A DNA stretch of 38,987 bases from JAKJGV01 sp964617565 (GCA_964617565.1 CAZTYH010000023.1:1-38987), one strand, 5' to 3'. Shown: positions 7,235-15,139, counted from the first letter of the stretch. Notes: generated by a model from the letters alone, not told the origin. Numbers and translations are program-made.

Positions 7235-9834
7235 AGCTCAACCGCCTTTCGACGAAAGCGCAGACGCACCATTTCCGCCGCCGTGTTCAAAACAAACGTC
7301 ATGGCGAACAAGGTCAGCGCCGCGAGGAAGAGTGTCCGGTAATGCGTGCTGTTGCGCACGGCCTCCGGCAATTCCACGGCGATATTGGCCGATAGCGTGC
7401 GGAATCCGTTGAAAAGATTCCACTCCATCACCGGCGTGTTTCCCGCGGCCATCAGCACGATCATCGTTTCCCCCACGGCGCGGCCCAGGCCGATCATGAT
7501 GGCCGAAAACAAGCCGCTCATGGCGGTCGGAATGATAATGCGCGTCGCCGTTTGCCACGGTGTCGCGCCTGCGGCCAGCGATGCGGACCGCAGGTGCTCG
7601 GGTACTGCGCTGAGCGCATCCTCGGCGATTGTGTAGATAATGGGGATGACAGCAAACCCCATGACGAAACCAACCACCAGCGCGTTGCGTTGAACGTAGG
7701 TTCCAAAGATTCCGCCGCGCGGGTCAAAGCCCAGAGCTGTCGCCACCACCGCAGCACCGAACGCGAGAAGGGCTGCTATGGCAAGAGACGCAATGAATCG
7801 CACCAAGTCCATGACGGCGCACTTCGAGCGCGACCATCCGATGGAAATACGGCGGATCCACGGCTCGGTAAAACCCATCAACCATGCGACAAGCAATATT
7901 GAAAGAGGAAAGAACAAGATCAACCAACCGCCTCGCGCGCCGCCAACCTGGCCGTCCAACCACCGCATGATGTCGCCCGAAAAACAGTACTGCTCCATCC
8001 AGGGGCCCACCCCGCTCGCCGCGAGAAGCCCGAAGGGTATTGCCGCAAACATCGCCGGGAATCGCCAACGCTGAATGCGCAGCGAAACCCTATGCGGGAT
8101 TAATTGCCAGAGGTAGGAACCAAAAAGAAAAGCAAGCGGAACCGTCACAAACACGCTCAGCACCGCGGGCAGCATCTTTGCCGCCACGGGCGCGAACACG
8201 AGCGCCGCAAGGAAGCCCAAAACGACGCTGGGAAGGCTGGCCATCATCTCGACAATCGGCTTGATACGGGCCTTGGAGCGCGGGCTCATGAACTCACTGG
8301 TGAATACAGCCCCGAGCAATGCGATCGGCACCCCGAACAGGAGAGAGAAAACCGTCGCCTTGATCGTGCCGAAAATAAGCGGCATGAGACCGAGCTTCGG
8401 TTCGAAGTCGTCCGTGCCCGAGGAAGACTGCCAGACATGCTCCGGCTTCCGCGCGCCCTCGTACCAAACCGGAAGGAAAAGCGAAGACAGCGTGGCCTCC
8501 GGATATCGCGGATCCAAACTCCATCCTGCCGCCAGGCTACTGCTCAATCCGAAAATCATATCGTCCTTCGGCGCCAGCGCGACTTTAAGCACCGGCGCGC
8601 CGGATGCCGCACCGGGCATCTCTACTTCGCCCAGCAGCTTGTGGCTGGTTACATGATACAGGAGGATCCCGCCATCTTCGTAGCCCGCGACGAACATGCG
8701 CATGCGCGTCGAGTTTGCAAGCGCCGTAACAGCCGCGCCGGGCCGCTCGAAACGGTGCGCCGCAATCAGCCTTCTCTGCGCGGTCTGCCCGACCCCATAT
8801 TCCGTAAGCACCGGGAACCATGCGCGCACCGTGCCTGCAGAGTCACCGGCCAGTATCGTTGTTCCCCCGAGAAGATTCTGCACAACGGTAAGCCGCAAAC
8901 CAGAATCGTCCAGCATGCGCAATCGCTCTTCCACCACCGGATTACGCAGATCCCGGATATTGAGCCGGACCGCGTAGCCATCCGCCCATGCGACGAGAAG
9001 CGAATCGCCCAGGCCGGACAACACCATAAACTGCGGCAAGCCACGATCTTTCTGGAGAATGTCCGTAATCTCCCCGCGCACCCGGCGCAGCACAACGTCT
9101 CCGGTCAGGATATTTTTTCGCTCCGAAAGATTATACGCATATAAACGACCGTCTTCGCTCAACGCGGCATAGGATTTCCCAAGGGGTGTAATTGAGTAGG
9201 CGATGAGACGGATCGCAGCCGGGCTTTCCGCCTCGATGGGTTCCGCAAATGAATGAGCCAGCCGCCTTATGCGAAACTGATCCGCGGATATTCGTTCCGC
9301 AATTCCGTTTCCAATACGAAGCCTACTGCCGGGTCCCAGCACCTTCAATTCTGGCGACGCCTGGGTCTGGTCAACGAACTCGGTTGAAAATCCGATCCTG
9401 CCGAGAGCCACCGTTCCGTCATCAAAACCGACGATCACCTCGTCATATCCTCCGGCCGCCGCAAAAGCTTTTATTTCCCTGCCGGGAAACAGGCGCTCCT
9501 CTTCCAACACCTCCCCGTCATCCATGCGTCGAACCTGTAGGCGCCCATCTGCAAACAGCAACCACTCCATCAAGCGGTATTCATCCAACCCCATGTGGAT
9601 GATCGGAACCCCCGTTGCTCCGGAAACGTTATAGCTATGCGGATTCTCGATTCGGGCCCTGCTGAGGAGCGGCGCGGCCACCCAGAGAAGGAAGAGGAAA
9701 ACAGTGGAAACCGTGATCAGCGTGCCCAACCCCCCGATCGTGATCAACAAACGCGAAACGACATCCATGAGTTTCACGGATGCTCTTGTCCTCTTCGCGC
9801 GCGCGCGACCGGTAAAGATTTTTTCGGGAGACAT
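7231..9834 (-). CDS. pstC: phosphate ABC transporter permease fused to a propeller-like periplasmic domain
   Basis: The 867-residue protein is much longer than E. coli PstC (319). After one membrane segment (about residues 25-55) comes a periplasmic region of some 400 residues. It has recurring WD-like or propeller-like strands such as FDDGTVALGRI, EDGRLYAYNL, SAGTVRAWF and YEDGGILLYHV. The permease core begins near residue 480 and holds the EAA loop AEDALSAVPEHLRSASLAAGA. The core also has an extra hydrophobic stretch around residues 600-690. The ATG at 9834 has no strong ribosome site, and a hairpin sits between it and pstS. Permease identity is firm; the propeller fold is inferred from repeat appearance. 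Confidence 0.92.
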   Translation of the reverse strand: MSPEKIFTGRARAKRTRASVKLMDVVSRLLITIGGLGTLITVSTVFLFLLWVAAPLLSRARIENPHSYNVSGATGVPIIHMGLDEYRLMEWLLFADGRLQVRRMDDGEVLEEERLFPGREIKAFAAAGGYDEVIVGFDDGTVALGRIGFSTEFVDQTQASPELKVLGPGSRLRIGNGIAERISADQFRIRRLAHSFAEPIEAESPAAIRLIAYSITPLGKSYAALSEDGRLYAYNLSERKNILTGDVVLRRVRGEITDILQKDRGLPQFMVLSGLGDSLLVAWADGYAVRLNIRDLRNPVVEERLRMLDDSGLRLTVVQNLLGGTTILAGDSAGTVRAWFPVLTEYGVGQTAQRRLIAAHRFERPGAAVTALANSTRMRMFVAGYEDGGILLYHVTSHKLLGEVEMPGAASGAPVLKVALAPKDDMIFGLSSSLAAGWSLDPRYPEATLSSLFLPVWYEGARKPEHVWQSSSGTDDFEPKLGLMPLIFGTIKATVFSLLFGVPIALLGAVFTSEFMSPRSKARIKPIVEMMASLPSVVLGFLAALVFAPVAAKMLPAVLSVFVTVPLAFLFGSYLWQLIPHRVSLRIQRWRFPAMFAAIPFGLLAASGVGPWMEQYCFSGDIMRWLDGQVGGARGGWLILFFPLSILLVAWLMGFTEPWIRRISIGWSRSKCAVMDLVRFIASLAIAALLAFGAAVVATALGFDPRGGIFGTYVQRNALVVGFVMGFAVIPIIYTIAEDALSAVPEHLRSASLAAGATPWQTATRIIIPTAMSGLFSAIMIGLGRAVGETMIVLMAAGNTPVMEWNLFNGFRTLSANIAVELPEAVRNSTHYRTLFLAALTLFAMTFVLNTAAEMVRLRFRRKAVEL

Positions 9835-9861
9835 GTTGCTTACAGTTCCGACTATTGCGGT

Positions 9862-9888
9862 GTGGCGGCGGAGTCATTCCGCCGCCAC
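9862..9888 (-). promoter_or_regulatory. perfect intercistronic hairpin between pstS and pstC
   Basis: GTGGCGGCGGA and its exact complement TCCGCCGCCAC (11 bp, almost all G/C) flank a 5-base loop. No T-run follows on either strand, so it is not a typical intrinsic terminator. Its place just after the pstS stop suggests that it protects the pstS 3' end or partly blocks read-through. Either would give more binding protein than permease, as is known for binding-protein genes of ABC operons. Confidence 0.7.
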
Positions 9889-9915
9889 AACTCCTATAGA
9901 ACAACCGCCTGACGA

Positions 9916-10902
9916 TCAGAATCCCGGCTCAATCCCGATGGCCTTCAACGTTTCACGCGCGATTTTAGCGGTCACCGGGAAATAGCCGTCCTTGACTACA
10001 TCTTCCTGGCCTTGCCGGCTGAACACATACTTGATGAACTCGCGGCGAAGCGGGTCCATCTGGCTGCCCGGTTGGTAATTCACATACACGTAGAGGTATC
10101 GCGACAGCGGGTACTCGCCCGTGTAGGCATTTGCCGGCTCCGCCTCCACGGCCTCGCTGTCCGAGTCAGCCGCCAATGCAACCGCCCTGACATCCGCCGT
10201 CTTATAACCGATGCCGCTGTAGCCAATGCCGCCCTTGTCGCTGGCTACGCCCTGCACAACAGCGGAACTGCCCGGCTGCTCCTTGACGGAATCCTTGTAG
10301 TCACCCTTGCCGAGCGCGTTTTCCTTGAAGAATCCATAGGTACCGGACGCGGCGTTTCGGCCATACAGGCTGATCGGCAATGTGGCCCACTCACCGGCGA
10401 GCCCCAATTGCCCCCAGTTTGTGAGGTCCTCAGCGTAACCCATTTTGCGATTCTTCGAGAAGATCGCGTCCACCTGCGCCATCGTCATGCCCTTGATTGG
10501 ATTGTCCTTGTTGACGTAAACGGCCAGCATATCAATGCTCGTGGGCAGCGCCGTGGGCTTGTAACCGAACTTCGCAACAAACTCATCAATCTCGTTCTGC
10601 TTCATTTCACGGCTCATCGGCCCGAACGTGGCCGTGCCGGCGATCAACGCCGGGGGCGCGGTCGAGGAGCCCTTGCCTTCGATTTCGATCTGGGCGTTCG
10701 GATACATCTTCTTGAAGCCTTCGCCCCACAGTGTCATGAGGTTGTTCAACGTATCGGACCCGACGCTCTTGATCGTTCCCGAGATGCCTTTGACGGGCTT
10801 ATAACCGGGGAGATCCTTGTCCACTTTCACCTGGGCAACGGCTGATCCGCCCAGGACAGCCAGCGCCATCGTTCCAGCTGCCAACATTTTCGATACTTTC
10901 AT
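9916..10902 (-). CDS. pstS: phosphate ABC transporter substrate-binding protein
   Basis: This secreted phosphate receptor feeds the PstCAB importer. The ATG at 10902 (MKVSKMLAAGTMALAVLGGS) is preferred over an ATG five codons upstream because AGGAG lies five bases before it. That choice leaves a clean signal peptide ending near AVAQ. Mature PstS landmarks are SVGSDTLNNLMTLWGEGFK, the phosphate-loop region EGKGSSTAPPALIAGTATFG and LYGRNAASGTYGFFKENAL. The length is 328 residues. It is first in the operon, and a PHO-box-like repeat lies in its upstream region. Confidence 0.96.
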   Translation of the reverse strand: MKVSKMLAAGTMALAVLGGSAVAQVKVDKDLPGYKPVKGISGTIKSVGSDTLNNLMTLWGEGFKKMYPNAQIEIEGKGSSTAPPALIAGTATFGPMSREMKQNEIDEFVAKFGYKPTALPTSIDMLAVYVNKDNPIKGMTMAQVDAIFSKNRKMGYAEDLTNWGQLGLAGEWATLPISLYGRNAASGTYGFFKENALGKGDYKDSVKEQPGSSAVVQGVASDKGGIGYSGIGYKTADVRAVALAADSDSEAVEAEPANAYTGEYPLSRYLYVYVNYQPGSQMDPLRREFIKYVFSRQGQEDVVKDGYFPVTAKIARETLKAIGIEPGF

Positions 10903-10940
10903 TCCTGCTCCTTTCATTCCTGTGAATGGTTTCCATGCTT

Positions 10941-10972
10941 GTGCGACGAGACTTGTTTGCCTCGCGTCGCAC
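10941..10972. repeat. inverted repeat in the pstS leader
   Basis: GTGCGA-CGAG (10941-10950) faces CTCG-CG-TCGCAC (10961-10972), a 10-bp stem with a 2-base bulge and a 10-base loop. It lies between the PHO-box-like site and the pstS start, so it would be in the 5' untranslated RNA. The function is unknown. Confidence 0.5.
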
Positions 10973-10984
10973 TACACCATCGGT

Positions 10985-11002
10985 ATGTTAGGAAAATGTT
11001 TG
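10985..11002 (-). promoter_or_regulatory. PHO-box-like direct repeat upstream of pstS
   Basis: On the minus strand CAAACAT and CTAACAT are separated by four bases (CAAACAT-TTTC-CTAACAT). This is the 7-4-7 layout of PhoB sites, whose consensus half is CTGTCAT; the halves match at 4/7 and 5/7 positions. A weak -10-like TGTAGT follows about eight bases downstream. Position before the phosphate operon and spacing support a phosphate-response site; the sequence match is only partial. Confidence 0.4.
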
Positions 11003-11077
11003 GACCCCATTAGTTGTTGGTGTTTGTTGATATGGCCGGACTTGCAGCCCGTGACGACACGAAGTATCTTCCGGCAA

Positions 11078-11593
11078 ATGAATGACGCCGAAGCCGTTCA
11101 ATCTGTCTCAGCGCCTTCCGCTGCCGGTCTCTGGCAACGGCGGGTCGTCGCGCCTCTTCTCAATGTGCTCCGCCAGGGCGTCACACCTGAAAAACTCGCG
11201 TTGAGCGTTGCCCTGGGATGTGTGATCGGCGTTTTCCCGGTGCTGGGGACGACAACGATCCTCTGCGTATCCGTGGCCGCCGCGCTGCGGCTGAACCAGG
11301 TGGCCATACAGGTCGGCAACTGGATCGCCTACCCATTCCTGCTGCTACTCGTAATTCCCTTCGTCCGGCTTGGCGAAAAGATATTCGGCGTGCCGCCATT
11401 TCCTCTGACTTTATCCGAGCTGAGGACCGTTGCTGAAGAGGGCGCGCGTGTGTTCTTCGTTCAATTTGGAGACGCGATACTTCACGGTATCGCAGGATGG
11501 GTATCCGCAGCCCCCCTGGCAACGGCCATTCTGTTCTTCGCTCTGCGCCCGGTTTTCAGGGCGATGAGCATCGGGAAGAGGCGGCAATCATAA
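11078..11593 (+). CDS. DUF2062-family membrane protein
   Basis: This 171-residue protein has the DUF2062 pattern: a basic N-terminus (LWQRRVVAPLLNVLRQGVTP), then ALSVALGCVIGVFPVLGTTT, a conserved family segment, and two or three further hydrophobic helices. The molecular function of the family is not established; it is a small inner-membrane protein. The start ATGAATGACGCC is chosen because the family block begins soon after. A GTG at 11051 would add nine residues, and neither has a good ribosome site. It is divergent from pstS. Confidence 0.75.
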   Translation: MNDAEAVQSVSAPSAAGLWQRRVVAPLLNVLRQGVTPEKLALSVALGCVIGVFPVLGTTTILCVSVAAALRLNQVAIQVGNWIAYPFLLLLVIPFVRLGEKIFGVPPFPLTLSELRTVAEEGARVFFVQFGDAILHGIAGWVSAAPLATAILFFALRPVFRAMSIGKRRQS

Positions 11594-11641
11594 TTTTTGT
11601 ATTGTGAATTGCCGAATCCTGCGCCGGCCCAGACGTCGGCA

Positions 11642-11773
11642 CTACACCGCGTCCCAATCTTCAACCAAAAGACCGGGAATCCCTTTGAAGTCGCGCACGT
11701 TAGGCGTGGTGACAACCAGCCCATGATGACGCGACGTAGCCGCGATCATTAGAGTTGATTGTAAAGCGAACTG
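11642..11773 (-). pseudogene. vapC-type PIN-domain toxin, C-terminal remnant
   Basis: Forty-three codons ending in TAG read LMIAATSRHHGLVVTTPNVR, then DFKGIPGLLVEDWDAV. This is the recognisable C-terminus of VapC ribonucleases, which ends in a pattern like HGLxLVTRNVRDFxxIPGL. No start codon context, N-terminal two-thirds or vapB antitoxin is present. The fragment begins directly after the stop codon of the AsmA-like gene and in the same frame. I read it as the scar of a toxin-antitoxin locus truncated by deletion. The conserved Asp of the motif is kept, but the protein cannot be functional. Confidence 0.7.
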
Positions 11774-12739
11774 CTATTTCCCCGGCTCTTCGGCGCTTGG
11801 AGGATCGCTTTCCTCCGAATCCCTGCCAATCAAGCCTTTCACGCCACCAGCAATACGGGACGCTCCTTCGCCTACAGCGCCGCCAACAGCTCGTGCGCCA
11901 TCGCCCACGGCCTTTCCGGCATCCACTGCAGCTCCTCCCACCGCAGCCACGCCATCGCCCACGGCCCGGCCCGCATCCACTGCCGCACCACCGACAGCCG
12001 CCGCACCATCGCCTACGGCCCGGCCGGCATCCGCGGCGGCACCACCCACCGCTTTTACTCCATCTCCGACAAGCTCAACAGAACCGGTCACAACTTTGCC
12101 CACCGAACTCACGATCGCCCCGAGCACCCCGCGAATCACTTCCACCGGCGAAGCGCCCTGCCTGCCCTCTTCCTTCCCCACATCGGTCAGCCGGATGTCA
12201 GGCAGCGGAACCGGCGCAGCAAGTCCCTGCGCCACGGTCATACTCACACGCACTTTCGCGTCCTTGATCCAAAGGTCGTCAATGACCACCTTCTTGCCCG
12301 CCTCCTCTTTCTCGACGGCTTCCTTTTCTTCTTCTTTTTCCTCCTCCGCACCGCCCATACCATCAAGGATTCGCCCTATGTTGCTCTTGCCCAAGCCCAT
12401 TTCATAAACGATTTCAGGTTCCTCGATGAGGATACGCTTGATTCGGATTGTGTCGCCAAACATCGAGCGCACATCAATGTCCACACCAATATGCCCCACC
12501 CCGATCGCCTTGTCCGTCTTGAAGCCTTCGGGATTCCCCAACACAAATCCATCAAGCCGGATTACGCCCTGGAGCAAACGAAAATGCGCCGATTCCAGTT
12601 GCAGCGGGACTCCCACCAAGGCGGGACCCGTATTTTCGACCACGGTTTTCACGACCTTGCCCAAATAATAATTGGCCGTCAGCAAGGCAACTGCCAGCAG
12701 GACAACCAGCGCAATCAATAATCTCTTGAACCATTTCAT
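11774..12739 (-). CDS. AsmA-like membrane-anchored protein with alanine/glycine tandem repeats
   Basis: The 321-residue protein starts with a basic stretch and one membrane helix (MKWFKRLLIALVVLLAVALL). A domain like the N-terminus of AsmA/DUF748-type proteins follows (LVGVPLQLESAHFRLLQGVI, later IDVRSMFGDTIRIKRILIEE). A charged linker rich in Glu and Lys lies near residues 130-150. The C-terminal third is 18-residue repeats (GDGxxAVGGAAxDAGRAV, about four copies). AsmA-type proteins act in envelope biogenesis or lipid transport, but this protein is much shorter than most and its repeat tail is not part of that family, so no precise role is claimed. Confidence 0.7.
   Translation of the reverse strand: MKWFKRLLIALVVLLAVALLTANYYLGKVVKTVVENTGPALVGVPLQLESAHFRLLQGVIRLDGFVLGNPEGFKTDKAIGVGHIGVDIDVRSMFGDTIRIKRILIEEPEIVYEMGLGKSNIGRILDGMGGAEEEKEEEKEAVEKEEAGKKVVIDDLWIKDAKVRVSMTVAQGLAAPVPLPDIRLTDVGKEEGRQGASPVEVIRGVLGAIVSSVGKVVTGSVELVGDGVKAVGGAAADAGRAVGDGAAAVGGAAVDAGRAVGDGVAAVGGAAVDAGKAVGDGARAVGGAVGEGASRIAGGVKGLIGRDSEESDPPSAEEPGK
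11860..12071. repeat. 54-bp in-frame tandem repeat
   Basis: About four copies of a 54-bp unit encode GDGxxAVGGAAxDAGRAV in the AsmA-like protein. The central copies are nearly identical; the outer ones are more diverged. Such repeats change copy number by slippage or recombination. Confidence 0.85.
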
Positions 12740-12795
12740 TGCGATCTTCCTTTCCTTGATAACACGGACTGAACCCCGGCAGCCGCAATCACGTC

Positions 12796-12985
12796 TTAAC
12801 GGGCTGTTGCCGAAATCCTTTCAGCCCGAAATTCGAAGCACGAATGTCGAAATCCGAAACAAATTCGAAAAAAACAAATAAAGAAAACATCAGAAAACCC
12901 CGCGGTTTCTGATTTTAGATTTTGAACTTCGAGATTGTTTCGTATTTCGGATTTCGAAATTCGGGTTTGGGCAACGGCCCGTTAA
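12796..12985. repeat. 190-bp imperfect palindrome (GAAATTCG-type intergenic element)
   Basis: The outer ends TTAACGGGCTGTTGCC (12796-12811) and GGCAACGGCCCGTTAA (12970-12985) are complementary with one mismatch. Inward, both arms carry diverged CGAAATTCGAA/CGAAATCCGAAA runs, and the centre is the hairpin at 12889-12913. The right arm runs into the 3' end of the GNAT gene and encodes its last 20 or so residues (GPLPKPEFRNPKYE onward). This looks like a non-coding mobile or amplified element inserted at the gene end. Confidence 0.75.
12866..12913 (-). terminator. intrinsic terminator after the GNAT gene
   Basis: On the minus strand ATCAGAAACC pairs with GGTTTTCTGAT (one bulged T) around a short GC loop (12913-12889), followed by a T-rich run (12888-12866). 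It begins one base after the GNAT stop codon and also forms the centre of the 190-bp palindrome. Confidence 0.65.
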
Positions 12986-13631
12986 TATTCAATCCGTAGA
13001 GCACTCCATACAACACACCGCCGGCCTTTTCCAGTCGCAAGACCGGATGCATGGCAATCTCCCGAAAGCCCAGCCGCTCGAAGAACCTCCGCCCCTTCTC
13101 GTTGTCCTCGCGAACGCTCGCATGCACACCGGCCACTCCACGGTCGGCGACATGGTTTAAAAATGTCTCCACCAGCATGCGTCCCAATCCATGTCCGCGA
13201 AAGTCCGGAGCCAGATTCACATGAAGGTGCGCGGGATACTGCGTCAAATCGAGAGGCGGCTCATAACGGTGACTAACCCAAACGCCCATGTTCCGAAGAA
13301 CGAATCGCATGGCCTGAGGCCTGAACCATGTGCCCCGAAAAAAGGTTTTCGCTAAAACGGCCGGCAGAACTTTAGCCTTCATCAAGTGGTCATGGCGCGT
13401 TGTCTCCAGGCATCCGTTCAGGTAGCCGACGACCACACCGCCTTGTTCCCCCACCTGCGATGACTCCGGCTCGAAGTCGGTATAATAACGCGTGAGCAGG
13501 TCCGCAAATATTTCGCGATCGGGAAAGAAACGCTCCACCGGTTGTCCGCAGTCCGCCGTGTCACAGGCAATGCGCCGGACCGCCGGACGATCGCCGGCGG
13601 CAAAAGGCCGAATGACAGGATCCTCATTCAT
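12915..13631 (-). CDS. GNAT-family N-acetyltransferase
   Basis: The 238-residue protein has the acetyl-CoA binding loop of GNAT enzymes (APDFRGHGLGRMLVETFLNH, i.e. RGxGxG/A) and the C-terminal strand NEKGRRFFERLGF. Acetyl transfer to an amine is likely; the substrate is unknown. The ATG at 13631 (MNEDPVIRPF) overlaps the end of the deacetylase gene by eight bases, so the two are coupled. The last 20 or so residues (from NGPLPKPEFRN) are encoded by an intergenic repeat element and are probably not part of the fold. Confidence 0.85.
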   Translation of the reverse strand: MNEDPVIRPFAAGDRPAVRRIACDTADCGQPVERFFPDREIFADLLTRYYTDFEPESSQVGEQGGVVVGYLNGCLETTRHDHLMKAKVLPAVLAKTFFRGTWFRPQAMRFVLRNMGVWVSHRYEPPLDLTQYPAHLHVNLAPDFRGHGLGRMLVETFLNHVADRGVAGVHASVREDNEKGRRFFERLGFREIAMHPVLRLEKAGGVLYGVLYGLNINGPLPKPEFRNPKYETISKFKI

Positions 13632-15042
13632 CCGGAGACGGGTTCTCGACAACGGGAGCAGCAACTTCGACGGTTCTCCATGCAACCCAATCGAGCGGCA
13701 CAAAGCTCAAGCGCGTGCGCGCGTCGGTCAGGATTCGCTCCGGGTTACCCATAAGCTCCAAGGGAATCTGCAAAGAAATTTTTCGGTCGCTGCGAACCCC
13801 CTGCACAGAATTCCCCGGCAGCTCGCGGCTTTGATCATATACGGCATGCGATGCCGCTCCGACCTGAACCCGCAGCTTCGGCATTTCGGAAAACGGTTTA
13901 TCCGACCTGTATCCGAACAGGTGAACATCCACGCCGACCGTACGGGCAATCGGCCGCGAGAAACCCAGCGAAACCACCACGTTGGATCCGTCGAAGCGGA
14001 TAAAACGCTTTTCGATGCCGACGAACGACGCGCGCTCTTCCTCGGTCAACTGATCGGGAATATGGGCCTCGCTCGATCGCGCATCCAGCGTGATCGGCTC
14101 ATCTCCGGAACTGACGCCTAATTTGACGGCAGGATAATCGCCGAAGAATTCGTTTTCGCGAACGAAGGACTCGAGATACGCCGCGGCATAAGCGAACTGG
14201 CTTGCATGCTGCTTCAGCGCACGCTCTTTGGTCTCCACCTGCCCCGGGGTCAGGCTGAGCACTTGCCAGGCACAAGCGCGGGAAAAATCGGGTGGAGGCA
14301 CCAATCGAAGCGCCGGATCATATCCGCGCGGCGCCGGCCAATGCGCATGATGCACGAGGAATGGATGCAATGCAGGCTGCAGTTCCTTTTCAAGATCCCA
14401 GAGCGCGATGCGGGTGAAAAGATAGAGAGAGCGGTGGTCCGGATTCATGTCGCCCGGATGGGAAACAAATATCCGGGTCGGACTGAAAGCCACGATAGTG
14501 TCTTTCAGATCGCGCAAGATCTCCTCGCCCTTATACGGTGCGCCGGGCCTGAAGGCGTTGGTATAAGGGACCTGCGTGACATGCGTCAGCATGCTCCGGA
14601 ACGGCGAAGCCCAATCCCAGTGCTGTTGCCAGATATGGAGTGTGCCGAAATCGGGATAACCGAGGAACTTCAGTTGCGCGGCTTCGAGACCGAGCGCCGC
14701 GCCGGCGGCGAGAGCCTCGCCGTGCCGTACTTCTCCCATCGCCCGAACCGCGTGCGGTTCGATGACGGGATGCTTTCGATACAGCGTGAACGACCACTGG
14801 TTGTTATCGCCCATGGTATAGAAAACCACTTCTATCGGAAGGCCTCTCGAGAGCGCATGCTGGATGACGCCGCCGCAGGCGATCACTTCATCATCAGGAT
14901 GCGGCGCGAGAATAAGAATACGATCGTGTTCGTCGAATCGAAGCGCCGGCCAGTCTTCGTCCGCCGCCGTGGCGGAAAATGAAAATGAGAATACAACCAT
15001 AGAAAGTAACAAGAACGTGAGGGATCGAATCGTGTTGTTCAT
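13624..15042 (-). CDS. secreted PIG-L/LmbE-family deacetylase
   Basis: PIG-L/LmbE enzymes are zinc hydrolases that remove acetyl groups from N-acetylglucosamine-type substrates. The zinc-binding motif ILAPHPDDEVIACGG lies near residue 45, with a second histidine segment SHPGDMNPDHRSLYL. The C-terminal 180 or so residues form an extra domain with beta-like pattern. The ATG at 15042 (MNNTIRSLTFLLLSMVVFSF) gives a signal peptide ending near TAAD and 472 residues. A longer reading is rejected because it starts inside the terminator of the preceding gene. The exported location and overlap with a GNAT gene suggest amino-sugar or glycan modification; the substrate is unknown. Confidence 0.88.
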   Translation of the reverse strand: MNNTIRSLTFLLLSMVVFSFSFSATAADEDWPALRFDEHDRILILAPHPDDEVIACGGVIQHALSRGLPIEVVFYTMGDNNQWSFTLYRKHPVIEPHAVRAMGEVRHGEALAAGAALGLEAAQLKFLGYPDFGTLHIWQQHWDWASPFRSMLTHVTQVPYTNAFRPGAPYKGEEILRDLKDTIVAFSPTRIFVSHPGDMNPDHRSLYLFTRIALWDLEKELQPALHPFLVHHAHWPAPRGYDPALRLVPPPDFSRACAWQVLSLTPGQVETKERALKQHASQFAYAAAYLESFVRENEFFGDYPAVKLGVSSGDEPITLDARSSEAHIPDQLTEEERASFVGIEKRFIRFDGSNVVVSLGFSRPIARTVGVDVHLFGYRSDKPFSEMPKLRVQVGAASHAVYDQSRELPGNSVQGVRSDRKISLQIPLELMGNPERILTDARTRLSFVPLDWVAWRTVEVAAPVVENPSPDE

Positions 15043-15088
15043 ATATGCATTCGATAGCACATTCCCGTCTGGAAATACATACGCAAAG

Positions 15089-15114
15089 AAAAAAGGCGGT
15101 TGTTGCCAACCGCC
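15089..15114 (-). terminator. intrinsic terminator after the PEP-CTERM gene
   Basis: On the minus strand GGCGGTTG pairs perfectly with CAACCGCC around a GCAA tetraloop (15114-15095) and is followed by six T residues (15094-15089). It lies 25 bases past the stop codon. Confidence 0.9.
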
Positions 15115-15139
15115 CTTCTTCAATCATCTTGCGAACCGT

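Noticed and set aside
15043..15123. An N-terminal extension of the LmbE-type deacetylase starting at 15123.
   Set aside because: The extension is encoded by the upstream gene's terminator hairpin, and the ATG at 15042 begins a proper signal peptide.
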